64,000 bases of DNA, taken from NCBI RefSeq assembly GCF_001927285.1, contig NZ_MSIG01000006.1, forward strand, positions 286,374 through 350,373, in the 5' to 3' direction. The position numbers were made by a program, and so were the translations under genes. This DNA is from Mongoliimonas terrestris (GTDB taxonomy: Bacteria; Pseudomonadota; Alphaproteobacteria; Rhizobiales; Pleomorphomonadaceae). Position 1 is the stretch's first letter, and every line of letters starts with the position of its first letter. Shown here in pieces: positions 8,641 to 17,405 of the stretch. Below the pieces are notes generated by a model. The model saw only the letters and a program-made list of their open reading frames with translations. It was not told the DNA's origin and ran no database searches.

Positions 8641-8835
8641 TCATCCGGCGAGATCCATGCCGATCCGGGCGTGGGCTTCAGCCCGGGCCGCCTGCAGGGC
8701 CAGATGGTCCATGCCGGTCACCCGTCCTTCGCGGACGGTGCCGGTCGCCCGGTGCAGGACGCGGACGAAGGTGAGGTTGCGCGCCGGATAGACCGCGCAT
8801 TCTTCAATGAGGTCCGGCGTGATGATTCGGTCCAT
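8641..8835 (-). CDS. Small conserved-looking protein
   Basis: 64 aa from the ATG at 8835 with GGAG about 10 nt upstream; a longer start at 8880 is less likely. Begins MDRIITPDLIEECAVYPARN. It lies 41 bp downstream of the P-type ATPase gene on the same strand and could be cotranscribed. Function unknown. Confidence 0.5.
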   Translation of the reverse strand: MDRIITPDLIEECAVYPARNLTFVRVLHRATGTVREGRVTGMDHLALQAARAEAHARIGMDLAG

Positions 8836-8876
8836 GATGGTCGAGCTCCAATCGGGTTTATCCCACCGATGCCCGA

Positions 8877-11102
8877 TCACACCACGCCCGCCCCGCCCTG
8901 ACTGTGAGTTGGCTCACGAAACGCCCAAGCCGGCTTCCCACTCGCCGCCGCAGCTGACGGCCGCCATCCGAGCAGCCGCATTGCATTGGCCGTCACCAGC
9001 ACGGTGGCGCCCGTGTCGGCCAGGATGGCCGGCCAGAGGCCCGTGACGCCGAGCACGGTCGTCACCAGGAAGAGGGCCTTCAGGCCGAGCGCCACCGCGA
9101 TGTTCTGCCGGATGTTGGCCATCACGGCGCGGGAAAGCGCCACTATGTCGGCAAGGTCCGTGACGCGCCCGTGCAGGATGGCCGCGTCGGCGGTCTCCAG
9201 CGCGACGTCGGTTCCCCCGCCCATGGCGATGCCCACGTGAGCGGCCGCCAGCGCCGGGGCGTCGTTGATGCCGTCACCGACCTTGCCCACCACGGCGCCC
9301 TCCGACCGGAGCGCCATCACGATCGCCCGCTTGTCGTCGGGCATCAGGCCCGCCCGTACCTCGATGCCGAGATCCGACCCGACCGCCTCCGCGCTCGCCA
9401 AGGTGTCGCCGGTCAGCATCAGCGGCCGGATTCCAGCGGCCCGCAGGCGGTCAAGCCCGTCGCGGGCGTCGACGCGCGGCTCGTCGCGAACCGCGATCGC
9501 GCCGGCGATCCGGCCGTTCGCCACCAGCACCGCCAACGACTTGCCCGTCCGTTGCAGGCTCGCGACGGCAGCCGCCTCCGTTTCGCCAAGCGCGCACCGC
9601 CGCGCCGCCGCTTCGGGCGAGCCAAGGAAGAACGCGACACCGCCGACCTTGCCCTCCACCCCCTCCCCCGGAACCGCCCGCGCCGCGCCGGCCGGCGGCA
9701 GCGGGACGCGCTCTTCGGTCGCCGCCGCCAGGATGGCGACCGCGAACGGATGGCTCGACCCGGCCTCCAGGGCCGCCGCCAGCGAGAGCACCGTCGTCCG
9801 CTCCGCCGAGAAGGCCAGCACGTCGGTGACGCGCGGCCGGCCCTCCGTGAGCGTCCCGGTCTTGTCCAGCGCCATCACGGTTACGCGACCGACCGTCTCC
9901 AGCACCGCGCCGCCCTTCATCAGGAGGCCTCGCCGGGCACCGGCCGACAGGCCCGCCGCCACCGCCGCCGGCGTCGAGATGACGAGCGCGCACGGGCAGC
10001 CGATCAGGAGCAGCGCGAGGCCCTTGTAGATCCAGTCCGACCAGTCGCCGCCGGCAAGGAGCGGCGGCGCGACGGCCACCAGGGCCGCAAGCGCCATGAT
10101 GGCCGGCGTATAGGCCCGCGCGAAGCGGTCGATGATGCGTTCGGTCGGCGCCCGGCTCTCCTGCGCCTCCGCGACCAGACGGACGATGCGCGCGATGGTG
10201 TTGTCCTCCGCGGCGGCGGTCACCCGCACCCGAAGCACGCCGGCGCCGTTCACCGTGCCGGCGAACACGCTGTCGCCCTTTGCCTTGGCGCGCGGCATGC
10301 TCTCGCCGGTCACGGGAGCCTCGTCCACATGGCTGGCGCCGTCCTCCACCGTTCCGTCGGCCGGAAGACGGTCGCCGGGGCGCACCAGGATGACCGTGCC
10401 GATGGCGAGCGCCTCCACCGGCACGTCCTCAACCGCGCCGTTCCGTTCCACCCGCGCCGTCTTCGGCACGAGCCCGACGAGGCTGGAGATGCTGGCCCGC
10501 GCGCGTGCGGCCGCGATCCCTTCCAGCACCTCCCCGACCAGGAAGAGGAACACCACCACGGCGGCCTCTTCGGCCGCGCCGATCAGCACCGCGCCGACGG
10601 CCGCCACCGTCATCAGCGTCTCGATCGAAAAGGGGCTGCCGGCCAGCGCCGCCATGACGGCCCGCCGGGCGATCGGCACCAGGCCGATGGCGAGCGCCAG
10701 CAGGAAGGCGGGCGTCGCCAGCGACGGCGCCAGCACGCCGAACGCGGTCGCGATCGCAAGCGCGACGCCGGATGCTGCTGCCGGCCGCACCTTCGGGGCA
10801 TTCCACCAGGGCGCGTCCACGATGTCCGCCGCGTGGGCATGGGCATGCGCATGGTCGTGGCCGGCCGCTTTCCCGCCGTCGTCCAGGCGGGACGTCGGAT
10901 AGCCGAGGCGGCCGATGCTGCGGGCGAGCGCCCGCATGTCCGCGTCGTCGCCGTGCGTTACCACCATGGTGGCGGCGGTGACCGACACCATGACCGCCTC
11001 CACCCCGGGCACCCGCAGCGCCGCCGTCTCCACCTTGGCGGCGCACGAGGCGCAATCCATTCCTTCCACTCGGAAGCGGGTTCGATTCTCGGTCTGCGAC
11101 AT
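8877..11102 (-). CDS. zntA: Heavy-metal P1B-type ATPase (Zn/Cd/Pb exporter)
   Basis: 741 aa from the preferred ATG at 11102; a start at 11129 falls about at the expected transcription start. Exports divalent soft metals across the inner membrane using ATP. An N-terminal HMA domain has MDCASCAAK near residue 15, followed by a His-rich stretch (HDHAHAHAHAAD). The membrane CPC motif (GCPCALVIST) is near 370, the phosphorylated Asp (DKTGTLTEG) near 411 and the GDGINDAPAL hinge near 612. A MerR regulator is divergent, and the spacer holds a MerR-type promoter. Substrate is inferred from the CPC class and the regulator. Confidence 0.93.
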   Translation of the reverse strand: MSQTENRTRFRVEGMDCASCAAKVETAALRVPGVEAVMVSVTAATMVVTHGDDADMRALARSIGRLGYPTSRLDDGGKAAGHDHAHAHAHAADIVDAPWWNAPKVRPAAASGVALAIATAFGVLAPSLATPAFLLALAIGLVPIARRAVMAALAGSPFSIETLMTVAAVGAVLIGAAEEAAVVVFLFLVGEVLEGIAAARARASISSLVGLVPKTARVERNGAVEDVPVEALAIGTVILVRPGDRLPADGTVEDGASHVDEAPVTGESMPRAKAKGDSVFAGTVNGAGVLRVRVTAAAEDNTIARIVRLVAEAQESRAPTERIIDRFARAYTPAIMALAALVAVAPPLLAGGDWSDWIYKGLALLLIGCPCALVISTPAAVAAGLSAGARRGLLMKGGAVLETVGRVTVMALDKTGTLTEGRPRVTDVLAFSAERTTVLSLAAALEAGSSHPFAVAILAAATEERVPLPPAGAARAVPGEGVEGKVGGVAFFLGSPEAAARRCALGETEAAAVASLQRTGKSLAVLVANGRIAGAIAVRDEPRVDARDGLDRLRAAGIRPLMLTGDTLASAEAVGSDLGIEVRAGLMPDDKRAIVMALRSEGAVVGKVGDGINDAPALAAAHVGIAMGGGTDVALETADAAILHGRVTDLADIVALSRAVMANIRQNIAVALGLKALFLVTTVLGVTGLWPAILADTGATVLVTANAMRLLGWRPSAAAASGKPAWAFREPTHSQGGAGVV

Positions 11103-11135
11103 GCGTCTCTGCGCCCTTGCGAAAGCCATGGGGCG

Positions 11136-11166
11136 ACCGTACTTCCTCTAGTCGCTAGAGGAGCAA
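11136..11166 (-). promoter_or_regulatory. MerR-type metal-responsive promoter and operator
   Basis: On the minus strand, -35 TTGCTC (11166-11161) and -10 TACGGT (11141-11136) are 19 bp apart, the stretched spacing activated by MerR-family twisting. A perfect palindrome TCCTCTAG-TCG-CTAGAGGA (11144-11162) fills the spacer. It drives the ATPase gene. Confidence 0.85.
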
Positions 11167-11173
11167 GAGCAAA

Positions 11174-11614
11174 ATGCGCCAGAACCTGTCGATCGGCGAA
11201 GCGGCGCGCGAAAGCGGCGTGAAGGTGCCGACCATCCGCTACTACGAGCAGATCGGCCTCCTGCCGGAGCCGCCGCGCACGGAGGGCAACCGCCGGCTCT
11301 ACGACGACGGTCACCTCAGCCGGCTCGCCTTCATCCGCCACGCCCGCGAGCTCGGCTTCGAGCTCGACGCCATCCGGACCCTGCTCGACCTGCAGGACAA
11401 TCCGGGCCAGTCCTGCTCGCCGGCCGATTCGATCGCCCGCGTCCGGCTCGGCGAGGTGGACCGGCGGATCGCCCGCCTGACCGCGTTAAAGGACGAACTC
11501 CAGCGCATGATCGACGGCTGCAGCCACGGGACGGTGGCGGACTGCCGGGTGATCGAGGTGCTGACCGAGCCGCTCGGCGCGGCCGGGTCCGGCAATCCCT
11601 CAGTCGGCGGATAG
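11174..11614 (+). CDS. MerR-family metal sensor (ZntR/CadR/PbrR-like)
   Basis: 146 aa. The N-terminal winged helix-turn-helix is typical (LSIGEAARESGVKVPTIRYY, then EQIGLLP), followed by the dimerisation coiled coil. Likely metal ligands are Cys in GQSCSPADS, and Cys-Ser-His and a second Cys in the C-terminal GCSHGTVADC loop, as in Zn/Cd/Pb sensors. It would bind the palindrome between the two genes, repress without metal and activate the exporter with metal. Confidence 0.92.
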   Translation: MRQNLSIGEAARESGVKVPTIRYYEQIGLLPEPPRTEGNRRLYDDGHLSRLAFIRHARELGFELDAIRTLLDLQDNPGQSCSPADSIARVRLGEVDRRIARLTALKDELQRMIDGCSHGTVADCRVIEVLTEPLGAAGSGNPSVGG

Positions 11615-11633
11615 ACGCTGCGGCGTCGGCCGC

Positions 11634-12155
11634 CTACCGCGAGTCGCGCCGTGCCTGTCCGGCCTTGACGAACTGGGACACTCGGCCGACCTCCATGGGC
11701 TCGGCGATGCGCTCGCGCCGGCTGCTGGGCTTCGCCCGCATGCCCTTGCCGGCCGTCCGCCCGGGACCGGGACGGCTCGGCCGAAAGGCTGCCTGCCGCA
11801 TCTCCAGCGCCCGCTCGGCATTGTCCACGAGCGCAGCGCGGGCAGCGAACGACCGGCGCCGGGTCTGCTCCTTGTTGAGCCGCTGAACGGCGGCCGACAG
11901 CACCGTCACCTTCTGCCGGGTGCCGCGATCGTCGCTCGCCGCACGGGCGCCGGCCGGCGCCGCCTTGCCGCGCATCTCGCGTCGCTGGCGTTCGGCGATC
12001 GTACGGGCACGATCGCGCCGCTCGCGAAGCTGGCCGAGCACGTCGCCGAGTTCGCCGTCGGCAAGGTCCTTCAGGGCCGGATAATGGGACTTGTCCACGA
12101 GGGCGGCTTCGTCATCGGTGAGGTGCCGCCGTTCGGCGCGCCGGGTGTTTGCCAC
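11634..12155 (-). CDS. Basic hypothetical protein
   Basis: 173 aa. GTG start with GGAGAAG 4 nt upstream, preferred over the long in-frame extension to 12635. The N-terminus (LTDDEAALVDKSHYPALKDL) looks conserved; the middle is a charged helix and the C-terminus is very Arg/Lys-rich with a PGPGRTAGKGMR segment, which suggests nucleic-acid binding. Convergent with the merR gene. Function unknown. Confidence 0.65.
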   Translation of the reverse strand: MANTRRAERRHLTDDEAALVDKSHYPALKDLADGELGDVLGQLRERRDRARTIAERQRREMRGKAAPAGARAASDDRGTRQKVTVLSAAVQRLNKEQTRRRSFAARAALVDNAERALEMRQAAFRPSRPGPGRTAGKGMRAKPSSRRERIAEPMEVGRVSQFVKAGQARRDSR

Positions 12156-12377
12156 GAGTCTTCTCCTTGTTGCCCCGGACCAACGCCACGCTTGTGGCAA
12201 GGTTGCGCAGCTCAGGATCGGGCCGGCGAAGCCGTCCCGCATCGCTGGGGATGATCGGCCGCTCGCCCTAAGATGGCCGCATGGATTGGGTCTGGATCCG
12301 TCCATGGCCCCCGGCCCGGGCCCGCGGGTCCCACCGGCTCCGGGGATCGGCGCGTCTCCGCACGAGAGGTTTGCCTG

Positions 12378-12611
12378 ATGTGGGTTGTCCTTCTGGTGAG
12401 TATCCATCTGCTGCTCGGGCCCGACGTGTCCGTGGTGGGCAACTTCGGCCCCTACCGCGACCGCGATTCCTGCGAGAACGACCTCAATGGCGTGCGCGCG
12501 GAGTTCTCCGACGAGGACACGGCCGCGTGGCGCCGGGGCGAACTCGTCGTCTTCTGCATCAAGGTCTCCGACTACCGCGACCTCGCCACCCCGGAACCCG
12601 GCGGCGGCTGA
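12378..12611 (+). CDS. Small exported protein with one disulfide candidate
   Basis: 77 aa from ATG 12378 with GAGAGG upstream. Hydrophobic start MWVVLLVSIHLLLG acts as signal or anchor. Then NFGPYRDRDSCENDLNGVRA and ELVVFCIKVSDYRDLATP carry two Cys. Function unknown. Confidence 0.55.
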   Translation: MWVVLLVSIHLLLGPDVSVVGNFGPYRDRDSCENDLNGVRAEFSDEDTAAWRRGELVVFCIKVSDYRDLATPEPGGG

Positions 12612-12651
12612 GCCGGCGCGGGCAGGGCGAAGCAAGGGGCCGCGGGAAAGC

Positions 12652-13322
12652 GTGGGTGGTCCGGCTGAACCGGACCATGACGAGGGCGAGCGGGTCGACG
12701 CGCTAGCACTCAGTTTTCCCGGAATTTACGCCCTCCCCCACCCTCCTCGGCCGTCATGGTCCGCGCAGGCGGACCACCCACGCATTTTACCAAGCACCGA
12801 CCGAGGGTAAGGGTGGGTGGTCCGGCTGAACCGGACCATGACGAGGGCGAGCGGGTGGAAGCGCTAACACCCACCTCTCCCGCAGTCTGCGCCCTTCCCC
12901 CACCCTCCTCCATCGTCATGGTCCGCGCAGGCGGACCACCCACGCATTTTTCCAAGCACCGACCGAGGGTAAGCGTGGGTGGTCCGGCTGAACCGGACCA
13001 TGACGAGGGCGAGCGGGTGGAAGCGCTAACACCCACCTCTCCCGCACTCTGCGCCCTTCCCCCACCCTCCTCCATCGTCATGGTCCGCGCAGGCGGACCA
13101 CCCACGCATTTTACCAAGCACCGACCGAGGGTAAGGGTGGGTGGTCCGGCTGAACCGGACCATGACGAGGGCGAGCGGGTGGAAGCGCTAACACCCACCT
13201 CTCCCGCAGTCTGCGCCTCTCCCCTACCCTCCTCCATCGTCATGGTCCGCGCAGGCGGACCACCCACGCATTTCACCAAGCACCGACCGAGAGAAGGCGT
13301 GGGTGGTCCGGCTGAACCGGCG
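12652..13322. repeat. 162-bp tandem repeat made of inverted palindromic elements
   Basis: Units begin at 12652, 12813, 12975, 13137 and 13299 (period 161, 162, 162, 162), giving four full copies and a stub. Unit 1 is diverged; units 2-4 are nearly identical. Each unit is bounded by two inverted copies of a 31-32 nt element whose core is the hairpin GGTCCG/CGGACC, flanked by GTGGGT on one side and ATGACGA on the other. The arrangement resembles REP doublets (BIMEs). Because 162 is a multiple of 3, long frames run through on both strands, but these encode only repeated peptides and are not taken as genes. Confidence 0.9.
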
Positions 13323-13533
13323 ACACCCGATCCGACATCGGGGAATAAAGGCTGGACTTGCCCGGTAGACGCGGCATGAAGAGGGCCGGGGTCCAGGATC
13401 CACCGGTTTCAACCATGGGCGCGGCGGAGGCGGTCGCCTGGCGCCTTTGGGGCGAAACCGGATCGGGACCACGGGAAGACGGTCGATCGGCCAGGGGGGC
13501 CGGTCCGCCGTCAGGTGTTGCCGGAGTGAAATC

Positions 13534-13791
13534 ATGCGTCTGTTCGGCGTGAAGAAGATCGAGAGCGACACGCTCGTTGCCGCTCCACCCATCGTCCTGG
13601 TGGTGGAAGAGACCCCGGAAGCCGCCCTCAGGGCCTTCTCCACGGCGGTACCGGCTGCCCAGGTGATCGGCCATGCCGTGCTCACCGACCGCTGGGAGGT
13701 GGAGGACCTCGGTCCGCACGCCGGTCCGGAGACCGCCGGATCGGTTTTCATGGACGGAATCCGGATCGGCAAGCCCTCCTATTCCGCCTGA
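13534..13791 (+). CDS. Hypothetical small acidic protein
   Basis: 85 aa, ATG with GGAG 7 nt upstream. Starts MRLFGVKKIESDTLVAAPPI; no membrane segment or known motif. Follows the palindrome array by about 210 bp. Function unknown. Confidence 0.55.
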   Translation: MRLFGVKKIESDTLVAAPPIVLVVEETPEAALRAFSTAVPAAQVIGHAVLTDRWEVEDLGPHAGPETAGSVFMDGIRIGKPSYSA

Positions 13792-13949
13792 CCGACCGCG
13801 CCGCAACGGCCTCGGCTGCGAAAATGTGCAGCTTGATCAAGACATATGCTGGATAATGTGTAGCTTTGTTGCCGTGGTCCGGCGTCCGAGTCGACGCGTT
13901 GGCCCGCTCCATCCCTGCGCGTCGCTGCGAAGAGAGTCGAGATCCGACC

Positions 13950-15200
13950 GTGAGAATTGCTGTCCAGGCGCTGGGGACCCGTGGTGATATCCAACCGTTC
14001 CTCGCCCTCGCGATCGCCCTGAAGGCGCGCGGCCACACGGTCAGCTTCGCCACCGATCAGCGTTTCGCCCCCCTCATCGCACGCTACGGCATCGCCACCC
14101 GGCCGCTTCCGGGCGACCTCATCGATCTCATGGAGACGCCCGCCGGCCGGCGCGGGCTCACCGGCGGCGTCCTTGCCAAGCGTGCGCTCCTGAAGGCCGT
14201 CCGCCCGGCGATCCGCGCGCAGCTCGATGCCCAGGCGGCGGCGGTGGAGAACCCGGAGGCGATCGTCTACCACCCGAAGGCGATCGGCGCCCGGCATCTG
14301 GCCGAGCGCCTCGGGATCCCGGCCTTCGTGGCCCTGCCGATTCCCGCCCTGACGCCGACCCGCGCCTTCCCCTCCCCGCTTCTGCCCTTTCGCACCCTCG
14401 GCCCGTTCAACGCGCTCAGCCACCGGCTGGTGGCGGGCGCCGAGCGCTGGCTGTTCGGCGCGGAGATCGCCGCCTTTCGGGCAAACCTCGGGTTGACCGG
14501 ACGGCTGAGCCGTCATCCCGTGACGACGCTCTACGCCTACAGCCCTCTCCTGGTGCCGACGCCGGCAGACTTCGGCCCCGACGTGGTGGTCACCGGATCC
14601 TGGGACCTCGTCGAGACGCCCGACTGGACGCCTCCGCCCGCGCTGGAGGCGTTTCTTTCGGCCGGGCCGCCGCCCGTCTATATCGGCTTCGGCAGCATGC
14701 CGGCCCGCGATCCCGTGGCGCTTGCCAACCTCGCCGTGGAGGCGCTGCTGCGCACCCGCACCCGCGGTCTGCTCGCCACCGGCTGGGGCGGCCTGGAACC
14801 CGGACGGCTGCCGCCCGGCGTCTACGCGCTCGGCGAGGCGCCGCACGACTGGCTGTTTCCCCGCATGGCGGCCGCCGTGCACCACGGCGGCGCCGGCACC
14901 ACCATGGCGAGCCTCCGCGCCGGCCTGCCGACGATCATCTGCCCGGTGCTCGGCGACCAGCCCTTCTGGGCCCGGCACGTGGAAGCCCTGAAGGTCGGCC
15001 TCTCGCCCGGCCGGTTGAATAGCCTCACCGTCAAGAGCCTGGCGCGCGCCATCGACACAGCCGTGGAGGACATCGCCATGCGCCGGCGCGCCATCCTGCT
15101 CGCCCGCGACCTCCTCCTGGCGCCGTCCGGCACTACGCGCGCCGCCGAGGCGATCGAGGCCCGCGTCCCGTCCCCCCGCACCGCCCCCGCGCAGCGCTGA
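13950..15200 (+). CDS. UGT-like glycosyltransferase (GT1/GT28 fold)
   Basis: 416 aa. GTG 13950 is chosen because the family starts with the Gly-rich acceptor-side loop (RIAVQALGTRGDIQPFLALA). Transfers a sugar from an NDP donor to a lipid or sterol-like acceptor at the cytosolic face. The C-terminal donor-binding motif HHGGAGTTMASLRAGLPTII, followed by GDQPFWA near residues 310-350, is clear; the IGFGSM motif lies near 247. No cluster neighbours define the acceptor. Confidence 0.85.
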   Translation: MRIAVQALGTRGDIQPFLALAIALKARGHTVSFATDQRFAPLIARYGIATRPLPGDLIDLMETPAGRRGLTGGVLAKRALLKAVRPAIRAQLDAQAAAVENPEAIVYHPKAIGARHLAERLGIPAFVALPIPALTPTRAFPSPLLPFRTLGPFNALSHRLVAGAERWLFGAEIAAFRANLGLTGRLSRHPVTTLYAYSPLLVPTPADFGPDVVVTGSWDLVETPDWTPPPALEAFLSAGPPPVYIGFGSMPARDPVALANLAVEALLRTRTRGLLATGWGGLEPGRLPPGVYALGEAPHDWLFPRMAAAVHHGGAGTTMASLRAGLPTIICPVLGDQPFWARHVEALKVGLSPGRLNSLTVKSLARAIDTAVEDIAMRRRAILLARDLLLAPSGTTRAAEAIEARVPSPRTAPAQR

Positions 15201-15349
15201 GCATCCGCCCGCTGCGCGTCCACCGCGCACGGGAACGCGCCCTCCGGTCCTGAAGTCTTGTCCCGACCACGCCCGCGTTCCTCCCGGACTGTTGGCTACA
15301 GCCCGCTCTCGATCCGCGCTTTCCTTCGCGGCGAAGAGGACGACGGGCC

Positions 15350-16108
15350 ATGATCATCATTATCAAGGGACTGAGCGGCGCCGGCAAATCCACCGCCGTG
15401 CGGGCGATCGCCGCGCTCTACGATGCTCCGCACGCGGCCGAGCGGGGCGCGGACGGCCGCGTGCTGTCGACCGTCCACGCGCATCCGACAGGCGGCCGGC
15501 CGATGACCGTGCTCGGCGGCTACGGACGACGCGGTGGCGGCTGCGACGCGATCCGCCAAGCGGACGGGGGCCTCGACCGGGTGCTCGCCGCCGCGCACCG
15601 TGCCGATGCCGCCGGATCCGACGTGCTCCTGGAAGGCAATGCGTTGTCCTTCGACACCACGATCACCCTGGCGCTCGCCCGGCTGTCCGCTACGCGGGTG
15701 CTTCTCATCGCGCCGGACGTGGCGGCCTCGCTCGACGCCCTCCGCCGTCGCCGCCGCCTGCGCTCCACCGACCTCCCCGCAGAGCGCCGTCGCCTGGAAG
15801 CCGAGGCCGCCCGGCTCGCCGCGGCCCTCTCTCTCCTCCCGTCGACCGTCGCGGTCACCGTCGCACCGCGCCCAGCGGTGATCCGGACCGCCGCCACCTG
15901 GCTCGGCCTTCCTCCGACGCTCACGCCGCCGGCACCAACGGCTTGCCACACCCGTCCAGCACCCGGTCACGGTGCCGGGGGCCTGGCGCCCGGTCCCACG
16001 CATGCGGACGACGCTGAGCGGACCCGCCTCCCCGGTCGCCGCGACCCGCACCTGCAGCCACCGGACCGGTTCCCTGCACGCCGCCCCGCCCCCATGCACA
16101 CGCATTGA
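15350..16108 (+). CDS. P-loop kinase-like NTPase
   Basis: 252 aa. A Walker A motif sits at the N-terminus (IIKGLSGAGKST). A GGYGRRGGGCDAIRQADGGL segment near 65 and the VLLEGNALSF segment near 98 resemble small-molecule or nucleotide kinases of the AAA_33/zeta type. The last 60 residues are Pro/His/Arg-rich and probably disordered. It overlaps the upstream region of the next gene. Substrate unknown. Confidence 0.6.
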   Translation: MIIIIKGLSGAGKSTAVRAIAALYDAPHAAERGADGRVLSTVHAHPTGGRPMTVLGGYGRRGGGCDAIRQADGGLDRVLAAAHRADAAGSDVLLEGNALSFDTTITLALARLSATRVLLIAPDVAASLDALRRRRRLRSTDLPAERRRLEAEAARLAAALSLLPSTVAVTVAPRPAVIRTAATWLGLPPTLTPPAPTACHTRPAPGHGAGGLAPGPTHADDAERTRLPGRRDPHLQPPDRFPARRPAPMHTH

Positions 16109-16206
16109 CCCTGGTTAAGGCGGACACATTTTTTGCGACGCATGCTTCTGCCGGCCATGGGACGCCGTCCCGCAACGGTCGCAACCAGCCGGGAAGCATT
16201 AAGCCC

Positions 16207-17328
16207 ATGCAAGCCCTGACCCGCAAACGAACGACCCGCAGAGCTCTTCTCGTCGGTGCCGGGCTTGCGGCTGTCGGCGGCGGTGGCCTCATCGCCCTTC
16301 GTGCCGCGGCCCGCTCGGCCTATGCGGCCGCCGAAGAGACCGTTTGGACGCCGCCGGCGCTCCGGCCCGAGCGTCCGGACGCGCTCCGGACGACCCTGGT
16401 CCACTACGCGACGCTGGCGGCCAACGGGCACAACACCCAGCCCTGGCGCTTTCGCCTCGAGGCCGAGGGGATCCGCATCGGGCCGGACCCCGCCCGCCGC
16501 ACGCCGGTGGTCGACCCGGACGACCACCATGTGTTCGCCAGCCTCGGCGCGGCGGCGGAAAATCTCGCCATCGCGGCCGGCCGCTTCGGCCTTGCGGCAG
16601 AGGTCGCGCCCGGCGCCGATGGCGTCTTCGTGGCCCTGTCCGAAGCCGGCACGGCACCCGGCTCGTCGCCGCTCTTCGCCGCCGTCACAGAGCGGAGGTG
16701 CGTACGCCTCGACTACGACGGCGCGCAACTTTCGGCGGCCGACTGGAACGCCATCTCGGCCGCCGGAACTCTGCCGGGTGTCGACGTGGCGATCCACACC
16801 AGCACCGCCGACCGGAACGCCCTCGCGGCGCTGGTGGTGGCGGGCAACACGGCGCAGATGGGCGACCCGGCCTTCGTCGCCGAGTTGAAGCACTGGATCC
16901 GTTTCGACGGCAGCCATGCAGCCCGCACGCTCGACGGGCTCTACGCCGCCGCTTCCGGCAATCCCGAGGTGCCCGCCTGGCTCGGCGCGCGCCTCTTCGA
17001 CTACGCCTTTACGGTGGAGAGCGAGAACGCCCGCTATCGTCGCCAGATGGAGACGAGCGCCGGTGTCGCCGTCGTCCTTGCCGAGACGGACGCGCGCGCC
17101 GGTTGGATCCAAGCCGGCCGGGCGGCCCAGCGTATGGCCCTCGAAGCGACCGCGCGCGGCATCCGTTCGGCCTTCCTCAACCAGCCGACGGAGGCGCTCG
17201 GCGTCAGGCCGGACCTGATGGCCTTCCTGAAAACCTCCCGGCGCCCGAACCTCGTCATGCGTTTCGGCAGAGGTCCCCTGCCGCCGCGCTCCCTCCGCCG
17301 CCCACCCGAGGCGGTGATCGACGCCTGA
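16207..17328 (+). CDS. Acg-family flavin-binding (nitroreductase-like) protein, exported
   Basis: 373 aa from ATG 16207 (GGAAG upstream); the longer frame from 16105 overlaps the previous gene. The N-terminus has twin Arg before a hydrophobic helix (TTRRALLVGAGLAAVGGGGL), so Tat or Sec export or anchoring is likely. The body has the Acg/TAT-nitroreductase pattern: LATLAANGHNTQPWRFRLE-like start of the flavin domain and ERRCVRLDYDG in the middle. Such proteins bind FMN and are linked to stress, with no fixed reaction. Confidence 0.75.
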   Translation: MQALTRKRTTRRALLVGAGLAAVGGGGLIALRAAARSAYAAAEETVWTPPALRPERPDALRTTLVHYATLAANGHNTQPWRFRLEAEGIRIGPDPARRTPVVDPDDHHVFASLGAAAENLAIAAGRFGLAAEVAPGADGVFVALSEAGTAPGSSPLFAAVTERRCVRLDYDGAQLSAADWNAISAAGTLPGVDVAIHTSTADRNALAALVVAGNTAQMGDPAFVAELKHWIRFDGSHAARTLDGLYAAASGNPEVPAWLGARLFDYAFTVESENARYRRQMETSAGVAVVLAETDARAGWIQAGRAAQRMALEATARGIRSAFLNQPTEALGVRPDLMAFLKTSRRPNLVMRFGRGPLPPRSLRRPPEAVIDA

Positions 17329-17355
17329 GCGGACCGACCTTCTCCGGGCCGCATC

Positions 17356-17389
17356 TTGTCTTCAGTCCAAATCCGGACTATATTCGGAT
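17356..17389 (+). promoter_or_regulatory. Promoter with overlapping operator of the Xre-RES module
   Basis: -35 TTGTCT (17356-17361), 17 bp, -10 TATATT (17379-17384). An inverted repeat ATCCG (17371-17375) / CGGAT (17385-17389) brackets the -10, so antitoxin binding would block polymerase. It lies 17 bp before the antitoxin ATG. Confidence 0.65.
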
Positions 17390-17405
17390 CCGGAAGGATG
17401 CGATC

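Noticed and set aside
9171..11222. 683-codon plus-strand frame opposite the metal ATPase
   Set aside because: Shadow frame; the minus strand has all P-type ATPase motifs and a matching promoter.
12652..13322. CRISPR array
   Set aside because: Repeats are contiguous 162-bp units without unique spacers, and no cas genes are near.
12710..13379. Repeat-peptide genes on both strands of the tandem array
   Set aside because: Long frames exist only because the period is a multiple of 3; no ribosome site and no stable fold expected.
13779..15230. 483-codon minus-strand frame opposite the glycosyltransferase
   Set aside because: Shadow frame; sugar-donor motifs are on the plus strand.
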